Shown: positions 46,036 to 59,390 of the stretch, piece after piece
Numbering within the stretch: position 1 is the stretch's first letter
Layout: every line of letters starts with the position of its first letter
Assembly: GCF_047675955.1 (NCBI RefSeq)
Contig: NC_132928.1
Span: forward strand, 45,688,889-45,752,888
Source of the DNA: Chlorocebus sabaeus
Taxonomy: Eukaryota; Chordata; Mammalia; Primates; Cercopithecidae
Direction of reading: 5' to 3'
Length of the DNA stretch: 64,000 nt
The notes under the pieces: model-generated
Database searches by the model: none
The model's input: the letters and a program-made list of their open reading frames with translations, nothing else
Told to the model about the DNA's origin: nothing
Made by a program: the position numbers and the translations under genes

Positions 46036-47403
46036 AGACTTCTAGTTCCTGGTTAGCAGGAAGGATTCTGTGTTCCTATTTCATCTCCAGTGCCAAACAT
46101 GGGCCCTGGTAATGGTGGGTGATGAATATTTGTTTAATAAAATGGATCTGCGTATATATTCTACTTTAATAGTTCTGAGAGATTTTTATTGAGAAAGGTG
46201 AGGTAATGTTGGTAGAGGAAAGAATAAAGAAAAACAGTAGGGTAGAGCTCTTTCTAAAATGTTTGAGGAACCTGGGATAAGCTTGAGGACCCTGGGGGCT
46301 ATGGCCACTGTGAACCAATTTCACAGAGGTCCACACCAATTGGAACTGTGGTCTTGGTTCTTGGCGTAGCTGCAGTCCCCAGGAAATGTGCCCTATCTCA
46401 CCCTTCTCTAAGGAGGAAGGAACATATTAGGAGGGCAAGACCTACCCGCAGATTAAGGTAAAATCCACATGATTTGTTGCAAGTATTACGTATCATTTGA
46501 AAATTACTTCCATTTCCATTATTATAGAATAATCTCATATTTTAAAATATGATATTTAATCAAGTCTGATATACCATGATTTTATGTATTGTACAAAAAG
46601 AAAGGAAAGCCGCAAATTAAACTATAACATAATTATTTCTTATCACTTAGAATTTTTATTTTATATTTATCAAAGTATCTCTTTTAGAGTTGTTGAGACA
46701 TAGATGTTTATCTCTTGCGAACACATACAATAATAAAAGAAATAAAGGGATTGAGATTTGCCAAAAACTTCACAGGCAGAGTGCATCTCTCCAGAATCAC
46801 CTGTTTTCCAAGAGTCATAGAGGTCTGCGCTTTGCACATGGTGTTACTCCCTGTGCCTTCATGAGCTTGGGGTTGCAGCATTGCACTGTGCTCTGCTTTT
46901 GGTTCTAGGATTTTCTTCTAAGCCACTGAGACCCATACTGCACATTTTAATGCTGCCTCTGCCTTGATCTTACCAGGATGTGTTAGCAACCCTGGCTAAC
47001 ACTGCTTCCTCAAATGGTCCCTAAGTGCTTTTTGACTGAAATCTTGAGGGATAGTAGTTGTTCAATGGTAAAACTAGAATGAACAACCAAGTTCACTCAT
47101 CACAGATAACTAAGAGACATCTACTGCCTGGCCTAAAGTGATTGGAAGACGCCAGGTATTGCAAGGCGCCAGTGAATTCAGAGATGTTAAGGTACACGAG
47201 GGAAAATATGTTATTAGAATCAGTAAGGTACAACTTGTATATGGGTTGTTTAAAAGTAATTAGCAAAGTTAAAACAATGATATTATGCAGAGTTGGTGAA
47301 GATGTGGAATCAGGCATTCCTAGTACTATAAGTTATTACTTTTCTGAAGGGTAGTTTAAATACAAATAAATAGCCTCAGTTATGTTAGTATCCTTTGCCC
47401 TCA
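46036..47403. other. Intron, mostly unrecognised
   Basis: About 46090-46145 has a faint L2/MIR 3' end (GATGAATATTTGTTTAATAA). Nothing else is named. Confidence 0.45.
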
Positions 47404-47717
47404 TAATCTTTTTTGTTGTTGTTGTTTGTTTTTGAGATGGGGTTTCGCTCTTGTTGCGCAGGCTGGAGTGCAGTGGCGCGATCTCGGCTCACCATAACCT
47501 CCACCTCCCGGGTTCAATCAGTTCTCTTGCCTCAGCCTCCCAAGTAGCTGAGATTACAGGCATGTATCACCATGCCCAGCTAATTTTGTATTTTTAGTAG
47601 AGATGAGGCTTCTCCATGTTGGTCAGGCTGATTTCGAACTCCCAACCTTGGGTGATCTGCCCACCTCGGCCTCCCAAAGTGCTGAGATTACAGGTATGAG
47701 CCACCGTGCCTGGTCCA
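47404..47717 (-). mobile_element. AluS, reverse
   Basis: (TTG)n/TTTG tail, then GAGATGGGGTTTCGCTCTTG and, at the right, GAGCCACCGTGCCTGG. Full dimer; differences from the consensus suggest AluS. Confidence 0.92.
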
Positions 47718-47754
47718 TATTTTAAGTTTTTTAGCTCTAGTCTAAGAAAATAAC

Positions 47755-48000
47755 CAGAGTTGCAGTTAAAGATTTATGAACCGAATATTCACCATGCATT
47801 ATTTATAAAAACGAAAAATTGGGAACAAGTTAAATGTTCAACATATGGGAGTGGAATGAAAGAATGTTTTCAAGGAAGATTTAATTATATGAACAAAGTG
47901 CTCCCTAGAGCATACGAAACTGTACATATAGTATGCTCCCAATTTTGTTTAACCATGTACGAGAAGGGAGAGAGAAATATAGCGGATGGAGAAAGAAACT
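47755..48000 (+). mobile_element. Old LINE-like fragment (probably L1M)
   Basis: ATTATTTATAAAAACGAAAA, TTGGGAACAAGTTAAATGTT and TATAGTATGCTCCCAATTTT follow a common old LINE 3' pattern. Weak. Confidence 0.45.
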
Positions 48001-50899
48001 GGTATAAAGATGGTTTCCTTCCAATAACTCTCCTCCAACAGCAGGGGAAGAGCTTTTATTTCTTATATACCTAAAACTCTTCCCAGGTTTCTATGATAGC
48101 AGCAACAGATTAACATTTGCCACTGGGTCCTGTTGACTTCCTCTGACATTCTCATCCATTCAATAACTTGCACTTTCTGTCTCATGCTGGGGTTTAGGCA
48201 CCACTGGCCTCATCTGTGAACTCCTGAGACAGGCCCAGTGGAGGAGAGGTCTCATGATTCGTACCAGGGCTGAGGCGTCTCCTGGGGAATAAGTCAAGTT
48301 CTATCAGCACTCAGGGGCCAGCTCTGCAGAGATATGACTGGTGACTCGGTGGAGTGAGGGCGGAGAGGCGGAATGTGGGTGGGCTGTGCAGAGTGCTGAG
48401 AAAGCTTGCAGGAGAAAAATCTTCCTATCAAAGACTTCCAGGCAGGAAGCGCATAGGTGGGAATTCTGAGTATAACCAGGTGACTCTTTTCAAATCGATC
48501 CTTAGCCTAGATCCCACAGAGTTGTCTGGGCCTTAGAGACCACATTCTGTGTCACACTGAAGGCTCTGCCCCACTAACCAGAAATATCCCCACTCCCCAT
48601 CCTTCTGCCACCAGCAAGGAAATACTATGTCAAGGGAGCAGCTTAGCAACTAGAAGAGATTAAGATAACCAGCTCACATGAAGTGATGGGGCCAGGGAGC
48701 CTCTGCCAGGACTAGAGGTCCTGTGTGAGAAGGTGAAGGAGAAAGCCAAGCTTTCTGAGGAGCTGACACTTTTTAACAGGTCTGTATCCATAGGCTCAGG
48801 GAGCCTGGAGAAGTTTGGGTCTTCCTTGCTAGTCATTCATTCCACAGATGTTGACTGAGCCCCAACTCAGTGGCGTGCTCTGGGTCCTTGTCATGGTTCC
48901 AGGCAGGCTGAGACAAAGAGGGCTGTGGAGCACTTCTGGGAGCCCTCGGCCAGCATTCCATCATGCCTCTGTTTTCAGGGGCCTCCTCCCCCAGTGTGGA
49001 GACTCTTGCCTTGTTAAGGGAAACAACAGCTTCCTTTGAGTGTAAAACATTAATTATTCCCAATGGTTTTCGCAAACTTCATGATATGAGGAAGGTTTTT
49101 GATGGCCTTCAGAATCAACTCCATGACAAACCACGGATCCCTCAAGGGAAGGATCTCTCTGTGACTCCCACCTCCCCCTCCTCTTATCCTGTGCAGTGGC
49201 TCCCTGTGGCTCTGTAGTGAGACTAAAATTGAGAACAAGTTAAATGTTCCCAATGACTAGAATAATTTTTCTACCAAATTCCCAGAACATTGATGTTCTC
49301 TATGGTGTCTACCAAGGGTCATTGTCCCTCAGGATGTTTGTAAATCATCCACGGTACCAGTTTAGAGATTATGGAAATAGAAAATTCTGTATCATATACA
49401 CTGTTTAGTTGCTGAGTGATTTTTATAGAGAACTAGTTGCCTCTGGTTACATCTCCTCCTAAAAGGGTTAATTAAAATTAAATGAAATAGAGAAACTTAG
49501 AAATGCCTAAAAATGTTATAGAACACAGTTAAGGATGTAGATTGCTCCGCTTTTTTTGCATATTTCTGATATTACTTGGAATAAATCCTTTGTGTTACTG
49601 GTTACCTCCTACTTTTTCCATTAACTTCAAAGTTTTGCAAAGTGGATAGTTATGCTTTTTTTCCTCCTATTATTACCAGACTTCAGGACACTTGTATGAA
49701 TTCCAAAGTTCTGCTGCTTTCTTGCACCTTGCCATGGTTAGGGAAGAGTGACAGCCTTTTAAATCTTAGGTTCTCATTTAGCCTCCCAAAGCCTTCCTTG
49801 GATAAACTAGACATGAATTTTAACACTGTAGCTAGCTTACCGTTTGGAAGATGTGAAGTGAAGGTTATATTCAACATGCATCTTAATCTATGATTAAAAT
49901 AATGCCATTTTAGATCCTGCGTGGTGGTGGTTTTCTTTTTTAATTAATAATTTGTTGTGAAAAGAAAATACTGACAAGGTGTATCATGTTGACATACTGT
50001 AGTTGTGGGAATATGATATCTGATTTAAAAAACTAGAAAGCCTGGAATATCCATTTCATCTTCTTTGAACTTTTTCACATGTGCTCAGTGGGGATTTTAG
50101 AGTCGTGTTACTAGTGGAAGCTGGCAGACCTGCTTGTCTCTGGCATCATAGAGTTTCCTAACAAATGTCCTTATTTTATATAGACTTGGAAAATGTAATG
50201 ATGTATGTACATGGTAATAGAAAAATTGAAATGGTATGAAAAAGCAAACAGTGAAGAATAAGTCTTTAAAGACATACTATCTGTGCAAGAAGCCACCTAG
50301 AACTTGGTATCATAAAAGGACAACTATTTTACTACAATCATCAATTCTGTGATTTGGAAATTCACAAAGGGCACAGCAGGGATGACTTTTCCCTACTCCA
50401 TGATATCTGGAACCTTAGCTTAAAAGATTAGAAGGCAGGGAGGCTGCAGCCATCTGAAGGCTCATCACTCCCATGACTGGTCCCTGGACTGGATGGACTT
50501 GAAGATGAGGACTATTGAGTAGAGCATCTATCGGGAGTAGTTCATCTACTTGGTAATAGATCATCTACTTAGTAGTAGAGCACATGGTCTCTCCATGTGG
50601 TTTGACTGATTTGGCTTCCTCACAGCATGGCAGCTTCTTACATGGTGACTTTGGACTTCAGTCATGAGTCTTTTTGCCCAACACAGAAAAAGCTGCCTTG
50701 CCTTTTCTGACTTAGCCTTGGAAGTCAGACGGTGTCACTTCTGCTTCCCAGATTTGAGAGGAGGGGACCTAAACCCTATCTTTTGATAGGAGGAATATCA
50801 AGGTCATATCGTGAGATGAGAGATATTGTTGCGGCTGTATTTGGAAAGTTCAATATATGATCTTTCCCCCTGAAATGTGGAGATTATTCCATATAGATC
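48001..50899. other. Intron, nothing recognised
   Basis: Unique-looking sequence. A 22-bp stretch near 49230 (GAACAAGTTAAATGTTCC) resembles 47823-47840 but is too short to call a duplication. Confidence 0.45.
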
Positions 50900-50975
50900 T
50901 GAGACTGTTTATGGCTACTTAATAATGTATGTATCATTTTCATACCCAGTCACCTACTGTTGAATATTTAGTTTG

Positions 50976-51145
50976 TTTCCGTTCTTTTGATAGCACAGTA
51001 TTTTGATATTTTTATTATATATTTATTTCGTTTCCATTCTTTTGATATCACAGTCTTTTGATATTTTTATTACATCTTTTCTTAGTTTGTTTCCATTCTT
51101 TTGATAGCACAGTCTTTTGATATTTTTATTAGATATTTTAATTCT
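50976..51145. repeat. Three-copy minisatellite, 55-59 bp unit
   Basis: TTTCC(G/A)TTCTTTTGATA begins at 50976, 51031 and 51090. Each copy continues CACAGT(A/C)TTTTGATATTTT. Unit spacings are 55 and 59 bp. It arose inside an old LINE-like sequence (GTGGTATTGCTGGGTTAAAA follows at about 51180). Confidence 0.9.
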
Positions 51146-52439
51146 ATTCCAGTATATTTGTAGGATGTAGTCTCATAAGTGGTATTGCTGGGTTAAAAAT
51201 ATGAAGATTTTAAATTCTGTTAGATATTAAGCCCAGTCTTTTGCATCAAGACTGAGAGTGATGATGCAAATCACTTTGGCTGAGAGTGATGAAAAATCCA
51301 AAATAACAATGACATAAAGATAGAAAGACAGAAAGCATGGAATAAGAATTCAAACCTAAGTCCTTTTTTCACTGTACCAAACTAGAATAGGACTAAGTTA
51401 TAAACTCAGCATTTATCAGCCTCTTCTAAAATATTACCGCTTATCTCTGAGATCCTATTAAGGTTATTTGGCCCTATTTTATTTTTGTGGTATCTGCATT
51501 GTATATACAAAGATTAACTTTCTCTATAATAATTATTCTTTAAGTGGAAAATTCTCTTCCTGTCTCTATAAAGCTGCAGTCAGCCTAGGAAAAGCTTCGT
51601 TTTCACCTTGATTTGAATGGCTTAGTAATCTCCTTTGCTGTTTCTTCTTTCAGATCTTCTAGCCTCCTATTCCTCACACAGTAAATCCTTTCATAAAGAA
51701 CGGCTGAGTCATGAAAGGGAATGCAGATGGCCATGAGTTTATTTCCTGGCATGGAGTCCAACCCAGGTTTCTTCTCACAGTCTGTGGCAGCCGTCACCTG
51801 ACAGCAGTAGTCCTCTCCAGGCCAAGTGGACCTCATTTACTGATGGGGCCAGGCCCTCAAACCCTGCTGGTGATAGAAGCACAGCCTGTGGGACAGGCTA
51901 GATAGGAGCCCAGGATGGATGTACAGTGAGCACTGGACTGGCTCCCAACCCAAACTTCTACTAGTCTAGTGTTTGCTTTCGGTAGCAGCAAAATGGGAAA
52001 ATCATAATCTTCAAAATGGTGCGACGAAGATAAAATAGGAGCAAGGGGTAGCATAGCTAGAGGGTTTAAACTTTGTCATTCAAAGGCTGTACTTAAAAGA
52101 ACCTTATAAAGCAATGAAATTTTCTGCCAGAGAAACGTTAGGCCCAAACTTTTAGACCTGTGGGGTATTCCCAACTACACCTATGGAGTTGGCCTTCCAA
52201 CTTTACCTACAGATTATAAGGACTACGAGATTCAGGGAGGAAGAAGCAGGAAGCAGGGCATTTCATGGGATATTATATATGATACAGAATATTGCTATGT
52301 GATTTCAACTGACTTTCCTAAAACCCAAGAGACCAAGAATCATAGTTCAATAAATATGTAAATTAAATTGGTGTGAAATGAATGTGCTGGGGAAAATTTG
52401 ATTATCTGCATATATGAAAATGTGAAATAGGGGTATATT
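51146..52439. other. Intron, nothing recognised after the LINE-like edge
   Basis: The first about 90 bp are LINE-like. The remainder has no named repeat or exon. Confidence 0.45.
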
Positions 52440-55400
52440 AGTCATCTCTAGAAATGAAAAAGTGTGATGCTTTAAGTACAGCACAAGAACAAATTAACAA
52501 ACTGGAAAATAGAGTTAAACAATTATACTGCATGCAGTATATAAAGTCAAAGAGATGGAAACTATGAAAGAGAGGTTTAGACATATGGAAGAAAACATGA
52601 GAAGCTTTAATATATGCTTGTTGTAATTCCAGAAGTCTATTTTTAAAAGATTAAGGGATAGACAGTATTTGGACAGAATATGGCTAAGAATTTTCCAAAA
52701 TCTATAAAAAATACCAATCTTCAGGTCCAGATTCCAATGAATCTCAAGCAGAATAAATAAAAAGAACACCACAACTTGATGCATCATAGTTAAGCTGAAA
52801 AATATTTATTTTTTTTAAAAAAGTAAGAGACCTTTAAAACAGCAGAGAGAAAGGATAGGTTACCAAAAAAGAACAACACAGTACAGCTGACCTTTCAAAA
52901 GCAAGTACCAAAGCCAGAATAACATCTTTAAAGTGCTAAAATACACTGTCCTCTTAGAATTGGACACCTAGCAACACTTCCTGTCAATAAGGAGAGTCAA
53001 CTGGAGACATCTTCAAATAAACAAAAATTGAGAGAATTTACTACTAATAGGTAAAGAATCACCTAAGTCCATGTACTTCAGGGAAAAGGTAAATGATACC
53101 AGAAAGACTTAAGAGGCAGAAAGGAATGTTGAACAAAGAAAATGTTAAACATGTGGGTGGATCTTAAATTAATTGACTTTATAAAATGATAACAATACCG
53201 TGTAATTTAAGGGATTACAAAATCAAGATAAAACTAAAATGTGATCTAGCAATATTTCATTTGGGATGGGAGTGACTGGAGTTAAATCATTCTAAGTTCC
53301 TTGTATTGATTCGGAGAGGGTAACATTTTCATCAAATTTAGACTTTGTCAAGTTAGACATACATGTCTTATTTCTTGATAACCATTAACTACTGAGGGAG
53401 AAATATAAAATGAGAGGAAAACATCTCAATCAATCAATAAGTTAAGAAAAGAAAAATTGAAAAAAAGTACCACCACTGCAGAACATATTTTCTTCTCTGA
53501 CACACATGCACCTTTTACAAAAAATAGACACAAAATGGCCAAAAAACGAGACTGAAAAGTTGAAAGGAATTCGCATCATATCACATTCTCAAAATATATC
53601 ACAACTAGACAGAAACTGAAAACAAAATAACTCAAAAATTGCCATGTATTTGGAAAATAAAAGTCACAATTATAAATAAGTCAAGGATCAAGGAGGAAAT
53701 AATAATGGAAATTTAGAAGGCATTGACTTTTATTTTACTAAATAAACTAAGTGGTGAATTTAAGACATTAGGGGGGTAAAAAAAAAAAAAACCAGAATAA
53801 ACCCAAGGAGAGGAGGAAGAAAATAATACATATAAAGACAGAAATTAATGAAATAGAAACTGAAGATATCAAAGAGGACTAATAATCCAATATATGGTTC
53901 TATGAAAAGAATAATAGAATAAAATCCTGGTAAGACTGGTCATACAAATAGTCTAAGGGATGAAAAGGAGAATACATAAGTAATGATGTAATTAATATTG
54001 AGAATATAAGAATACTATAAATACACTTATACTAATAAATTTGAGAAATTAGGTAAAATATTTAAAATTCTAAGGGAAATACATATAACAGTCTGACTTA
54101 TGAAGAAAGAAATCCTGTATGTTTTTATAAACATTGAAGAAATTGAGTCAGTAGTTAAAAATCTTCCCCCAAGGAAACCATTAAGCCCAGAAGATTTTAT
54201 AGGTTTGTTATATTATTTCATGAAAGATCATTCCAACATTATATATACTCATTGAGTGATTAGAAAAGCAGGGAATACTTTTTCCAATTTATTTCGTGAG
54301 GTTAACATAACCTAATACTAAAACCATATGAGGACAGTATAATAAAAGAAAATACTCCCTAATTTTATCCATATACATAAATGTAAAAATCCTAAGCAAA
54401 GTGTTAATAAACGGAATCTGATGACACGGCAAAAAGATACTGCATTGAGTTGAGTTTATACCAAGAATGGAAAATTAGCTCAACATTAGAGAATCTACAG
54501 ATGCATTTTATCATATCGACAAATTAATGGGAAAAAGCCACATGTTCATCTCAATAGATGCAAAAAGTGTTTTATTTCAGCAATCATTCGAAATAAAACT
54601 CTCACCAAGAAAATTTTTTCAACCCAATAAATGCTACCCACAGAACAAAACAATAAGAAAAGGCAAACATCAAAGCAGACTGTAACAAATATCGTATTTG
54701 ATGGTGAAATGCTATAAAGGAAGTAAAAGGTTAAAAATTAGAAAGGAAGAAGTAAAGCAATCATTATGTATGTATTTAGATATGATTATCTACAGAGAAA
54801 ATGCAGTAGAATTTGCAGATAAATTATACAAATTGGTAGAAAAATATAGCAGAATTCACATATGAAAGTCAACTGCATTTCTGTTAGCTACCAACTAACA
54901 GAGTCCATTTATTTAAAAATATTATTTATAGTAGAAACCAAAAATGTAAGGTACATAAGAATAAATCTAACAAAAAAATCTTTATGCATTCTGAAACTTT
55001 ATTAAAAACATTAAGGAAGTCCAAAATAAATGTGGAGACATAAATGTTCATGGATAGGAAAAATTGATAAAGATAATGATTCTCTCCAGACTGACTATTA
55101 ATTTAATGCAATTCTAATAAAAATCCCAAGAGGATTGTTCATGCACTCTGAGATGCTGATTATAAGATTTATTTGAAAGAGCAAAGGACCAAGAATACTG
55201 AAGTCATTCAAAAAGCAAAACAATAAGATGAGGGGACTTTCTATCAAAAGACACCCTAAAAATAGTGGACAAACAACCAATAAAGTGGGAAATTATTTTT
55301 GCAACTGACAGAGGAATAGTATTGAGAATCAATCAACCAACAGAGAAATAATATAGAGAATCAACAAAGAACTCATGAATAAAAGAGAAAAATAAAAAAA

Positions 55401-56020
55401 CCTAACAGAAAAGTGGGCAAAAATACAAACAGGTTTCACAAAAGAGGAAGCACATGAATGACTGTAAATATATGAAACATTCCACCACCTGATCAGTAAT
55501 AAGGAGATGCAGATAAATACCACAATAATATATCATTTCTTAGCAGCCAGGTTGGCAAAAATTTTTAAATCTGACAACATTCCAAGCATTGCTGGGGATC
55601 TATATACAACAGACACTTGCATATACTGCTGCTGGGACCATCAATTGGTGCAACTACTTTGAAAACAATTTGGCATTCCCTAGTAAAGTTGAACATGTTC
55701 AGACCTATGATTGACCCAGGAATTCCACTCCTAAATGCACTATTGTTCAAATACAGCAGGGGATACATGCCACAAAGGTCATAGCAGCATTGTTTGTAAC
55801 TGCAAAAATCTAGAAATATGCTAAATGTCCATTGGCAGTCAAATAGATCACTAAATTATAGTATAATAACACAGTGAAGTATTACAGCATTGGCAGTGAA
55901 TTTATTAACTACAGATACAAGTATCAACATGTATAAGTTTTATGTCAGTGTTAAGGCTACAGAAAACACATGTAACATGAATCTATTTACATAAAGTTCA
56001 AAAACAGCCTAAAGTATAGT
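52440..56020 (+). mobile_element. Decayed L1M-type LINE, about 3.6 kb, ORF1 to 3' end
   Basis: ORF1-like text at the left (GAATCTCAAGCAGAATAAAT, GAACACCACAACTTGATGCA), RT-region text in the middle (AATGGAAAATTAGCTCAACA, CATGTTCATCTCAATAGATG near 54541), ORF2 end (GGAATTCCACTCCTAAATGC, AGCAGCATTGTTTGTAACTG) and a 3' end near 56020. Order and strand are consistent with one element with large internal deletions. No frame survives. Confidence 0.7.
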
Positions 56021-56059
56021 TTGTTTGGGGTTATATACATATGTAGTGAAACTATAAAG

Positions 56060-56265
56060 CAAGCTTGTCCAACATGCAGCCCAGGACGGTCTTGAATGCA
56101 GCCCAACACAAATTCGTAAACTTTCTTGAAACATTATGAGGTCTTTTTTGCAATTTTTAAATAGCTCATCAGCTATCGTTAGTGGTAATGTATGTTATGT
56201 GTAGCCCAAGACAATTCTTCTTCTTCCAATGTGACCCAGGGAAGCCAAGAGATTGGACACCCTTG
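56060..56265 (-). mobile_element. MER30-like hAT DNA transposon
   Basis: 206 bp from CAAGCTTGTCCAACATGCAG to GATTGGACACCCTTG, with AACACAAATTCGTAAACTTT and CATCAGCTATCGTTAGTGGT inside, matching the short non-autonomous MER30 element as I know it. Flanking 8-mers CTATAAAG (56052-56059) and CTATCAAA (56266-56273) look like a mutated 8-bp hAT target duplication. Confidence 0.8.
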
Positions 56266-56273
56266 CTATCAAA

Positions 56274-58963
56274 AATCCTAAGGGAATTAATAACCAAAAA
56301 TTCAGAATAGCGATTATTGACCGAGAAGGAAGAGGAGTAACTAGGGAAGGCACAAAGGGGACTTCAAATAAATCTACTTCTTAAGCTAGGTGGTATGTAG
56401 AAGGGTTCATTTATCATTCTCTTAAACATCTATATAATCTTACATTATAAAATTTATAGTAAGACATATAACAATTTATAATGTCTTACCTATACAGAAT
56501 ACTGTTGGAGGAATCTTTTTATTTTATATTTATCTTCACAACACCTCTGTTAAACAAAATGTAGCTTTTTTCTACAGAAAATAAACTTGAGAAGTAAATT
56601 GATTTGCTTGAAATTCCACGCTAGGTTGATGGTGGCCCTGTGACCAGACCTTAAGCCTGTTGTTCTATAGAGCTTTTTCCACTGCCTGCCCCTGATCCAC
56701 GCCATGAATTTGTTTATTCATTTGTTCACTTGTCCATTCACTCATTCACCTCATGTGTATTGACCCCCTTCCTGACTCAGGCACTATACCATTGAAATTC
56801 TTTCAAGGGTAAGCTCGATAATGTAAAAAAGCCTAAGTGGCAGTGCCCTCTGGGTGCGTATTCACCCCATTTATAACAGGTCATTTCCTCAACCCACGTA
56901 GTATTTACTTTCTTAGGGTCTGGACACCTGCTCTATGTCCAGACCTTCAGTTTCTCTAATTAGGTATTTCTCACTCGAGAGAGAACTGCAGGCTTCTCCA
57001 ATTAGCACCCTCACCCTGTGTTTAGAGAAGGCCACTGCACTGAGGTTTTAAGGCAGATAAGCAGTGTCAGCTGACAGGTCCTCACCTCTAGGCAGGCCTT
57101 TGTTCACCAGATGGGGAACTCACAGAGCCTGCAGGAATGTCAAAACATTTACTTTTGTCTGAGGATAGATAACTTGGCAGAGAATATCCCTTTTCAGAGC
57201 TCCAGAGTCCAAAAAATATTTTGAGCTAGGTCTCCTTATTGCATCTTCATGGAGTTTTCTGCCCATTTTGTCTCATCAGTCCTCATTTTTAGATCTCTTT
57301 GTTCAGCACTGAAGCCCAATCACTGTCTACACGTTTAAATCACCTTATCTTTAGATGGGCATTCCAGCTTCTAGGGATTCTAAACATTGTTATCACTTCA
57401 GCTTTCTGCCTTCTCTTTTTCATATAGATTTTCTTCTGTTATCCTGAAGAGATCACAGGGTGATTTCCCTGAGGGTTTATCAGAGGTGCAAGGAAAGGGT
57501 GGGAGAAGCCTGTGCGCCTCCTCCCCAGCATGCGGGCGCGCTGTGGTCCAGTGCAGAGCTCTTTATTTCCTAACATTTGTGGCCTGGCTTTCATGGGCCT
57601 GGCACTGTAAAAGGCATTGGAGGTCAAACTAGTTGGGACAAGACTAGAAAAGAATACTATAAGACTTAAAATACAAGAAACACAAGATTCGTTTACCGAG
57701 ATAGCTCAGATAAAAGAGTTTAAAAGAACAGCACTCAATACGATTGAAAAGTTAAAAACATTGTAGTTGGGATTGAAGATAAGGACAATAAACAAGGAGT
57801 AAAAAGGAGTAAAAATATCATAATAAAATGGGCTATACATAATTTTTAAAGTAAAATGTAAGATTCAAAAGGAGAATAGGATAAGATGATAAATTAGAAT
57901 ACCCCATAAAAGTACAATGAGAAGGATAAAGAAAGACAATAAACTTACATGTGTTAAGGTAATTGGAATATTTTAAGTAAATTGGGATATGAAAGGGGAA
58001 AAAAATGTGAAGAAAACCCAAAGGTTTCCTTAGAAAAACAAATAGTCAAACCAAAAAAAGAAAAAAAAAAGTACACACCAGCTGGAAGCAAACATACAAG
58101 GTAGTATACAAGAAGCCCTTGAGCGCTTGCTAGCCTGACCTGGCTCTGGCTTCCGGAGGCTGCGCCTTCACTGGCACAACGTCCTGCTTGAAGAACTCTC
58201 TGGAAGGTGCCTAGGGATTTCTCCTGTTCCTCTCCCCCCACACTCGCCGCTCACTCAAGAGGATGTTTATTTTACTGAGTTTGACATGTTTGTTGTATTC
58301 TACTTTGCAACGGTTTTAAGATTTTTGTTCATCTATGTTCAGACATGTCTATATGTGTTTTGAACTGTTCATTATAGGTTTGGAGTTCAAAAATCACTTT
58401 TGCCAATAAGTAAGATTTTTAAAAAATGTTTGCTTGTTTGGGAAATTTTTTTCTCTCAATCAGGGCCAAATGCCTTTTATTGGATTATAGCACTTATTTC
58501 TTTTACTGGTGAAGTACTTATATTTGCAATTTTCTTGCTACAAGTTTGGAAATTTTATGTATTCAAAAATGACTATTGATATGTATTCATGTTATTGTTT
58601 TTCTTCTCTTTGTTTTTTTTTCCTAGTAAGTTTATTCTTTTCATATGTGATTTCTTAGTCTTTACAACAATGCAAATGTGGAAACTAAGGCTTATAGAGA
58701 TGTTAAGTAATTTAGCCAGGATTAAATAGCTGAAGGGATTCAGAAGTCACTTTACCATACCGCCTTCTGGATAAAATGGAATTTATCTCTAGGCAGTATA
58801 GTCAGATACATTTGGCTTTATTTTCTATTTTTAAAAAATCTGACTAGATATAAGATCCTTGATTTTATGCCAGATATTTTATTATTACTCCCCATAAGAC
58901 CTTACCAAAAAGAAATCTCTTCATTCCTTGCTTTTGAAAAGTCACCTTTAATTTGCAGATTAA
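56274..58963. other. Intron, mostly unrecognised
   Basis: About 56700-56790 has L2-like text in reverse (TTTATTCATTTGTTCACTTG). 57500-57560 and 58120-58250 are small GC-richer patches with several CG dinucleotides in an AT-rich setting. They have no named repeat and no clear exon. Confidence 0.45.
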
Positions 58964-59264
58964 GGCTAGGCTCAGTGGCTCTTGCCTGTAATCTCAGCAC
59001 TTTGGGAGGCCGAGGCAGGAGGATCACTGGAGGTCAGGAGTTCGAGACCAGCCTGGCCAACGTGGTGAAACCCCATCTCTACTAAAAATACAAAAATTGG
59101 TGGGGCGTGGTGGCACGCACCTGTAATCCCAGCTATTCGGGAGGCTGAGGCAGGAGAATCACTTGAACCCGGGAGGCAGAGGTTGCAGTGAGCCGAGATT
59201 ACGCCACTGCACTCCAGCCTGGGCTACAGAGCAAGACTCTGTCTCAAAAAATAATAATAATAAT
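58964..59264 (+). mobile_element. AluS, forward, with (AAT)n tail
   Basis: GGCTAGGCTCAGTGGCTCTT to CTGTCTCAAAA then AATAATAAT. Target duplication AATTTGCAGATTAA (58950-58963) / AATTTGCAGGTTAA (59265-59278), one mismatch. Confidence 0.93.
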
Positions 59265-59284
59265 AATTTGCAGGTTAATTAGGT

Positions 59285-59390
59285 TTGAATCATGACACCA
59301 TTATTTACCAGCTTTGTAACTATTTTCTCATCCATGAGATAGGGAGAATACCTACTTCCTAGGATGCCGTAAGAATTAAAGGAGAAAATG
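59285..59390 (+). mobile_element. MIR SINE fragment
   Basis: ATTTACCAGCTTTGTAACTA, TCTCATCCATGAGATAGGGA and GAATACCTACTTCCTAGGAT match the MIR core. Confidence 0.65.

Noticed and set aside
47815..49250. Shared 22-bp stretch (GAACAAGTTAAATGTTC) at two sites about 1.4 kb apart
   Set aside because: Short and within LINE-like text; could be common descent from related repeats or chance.
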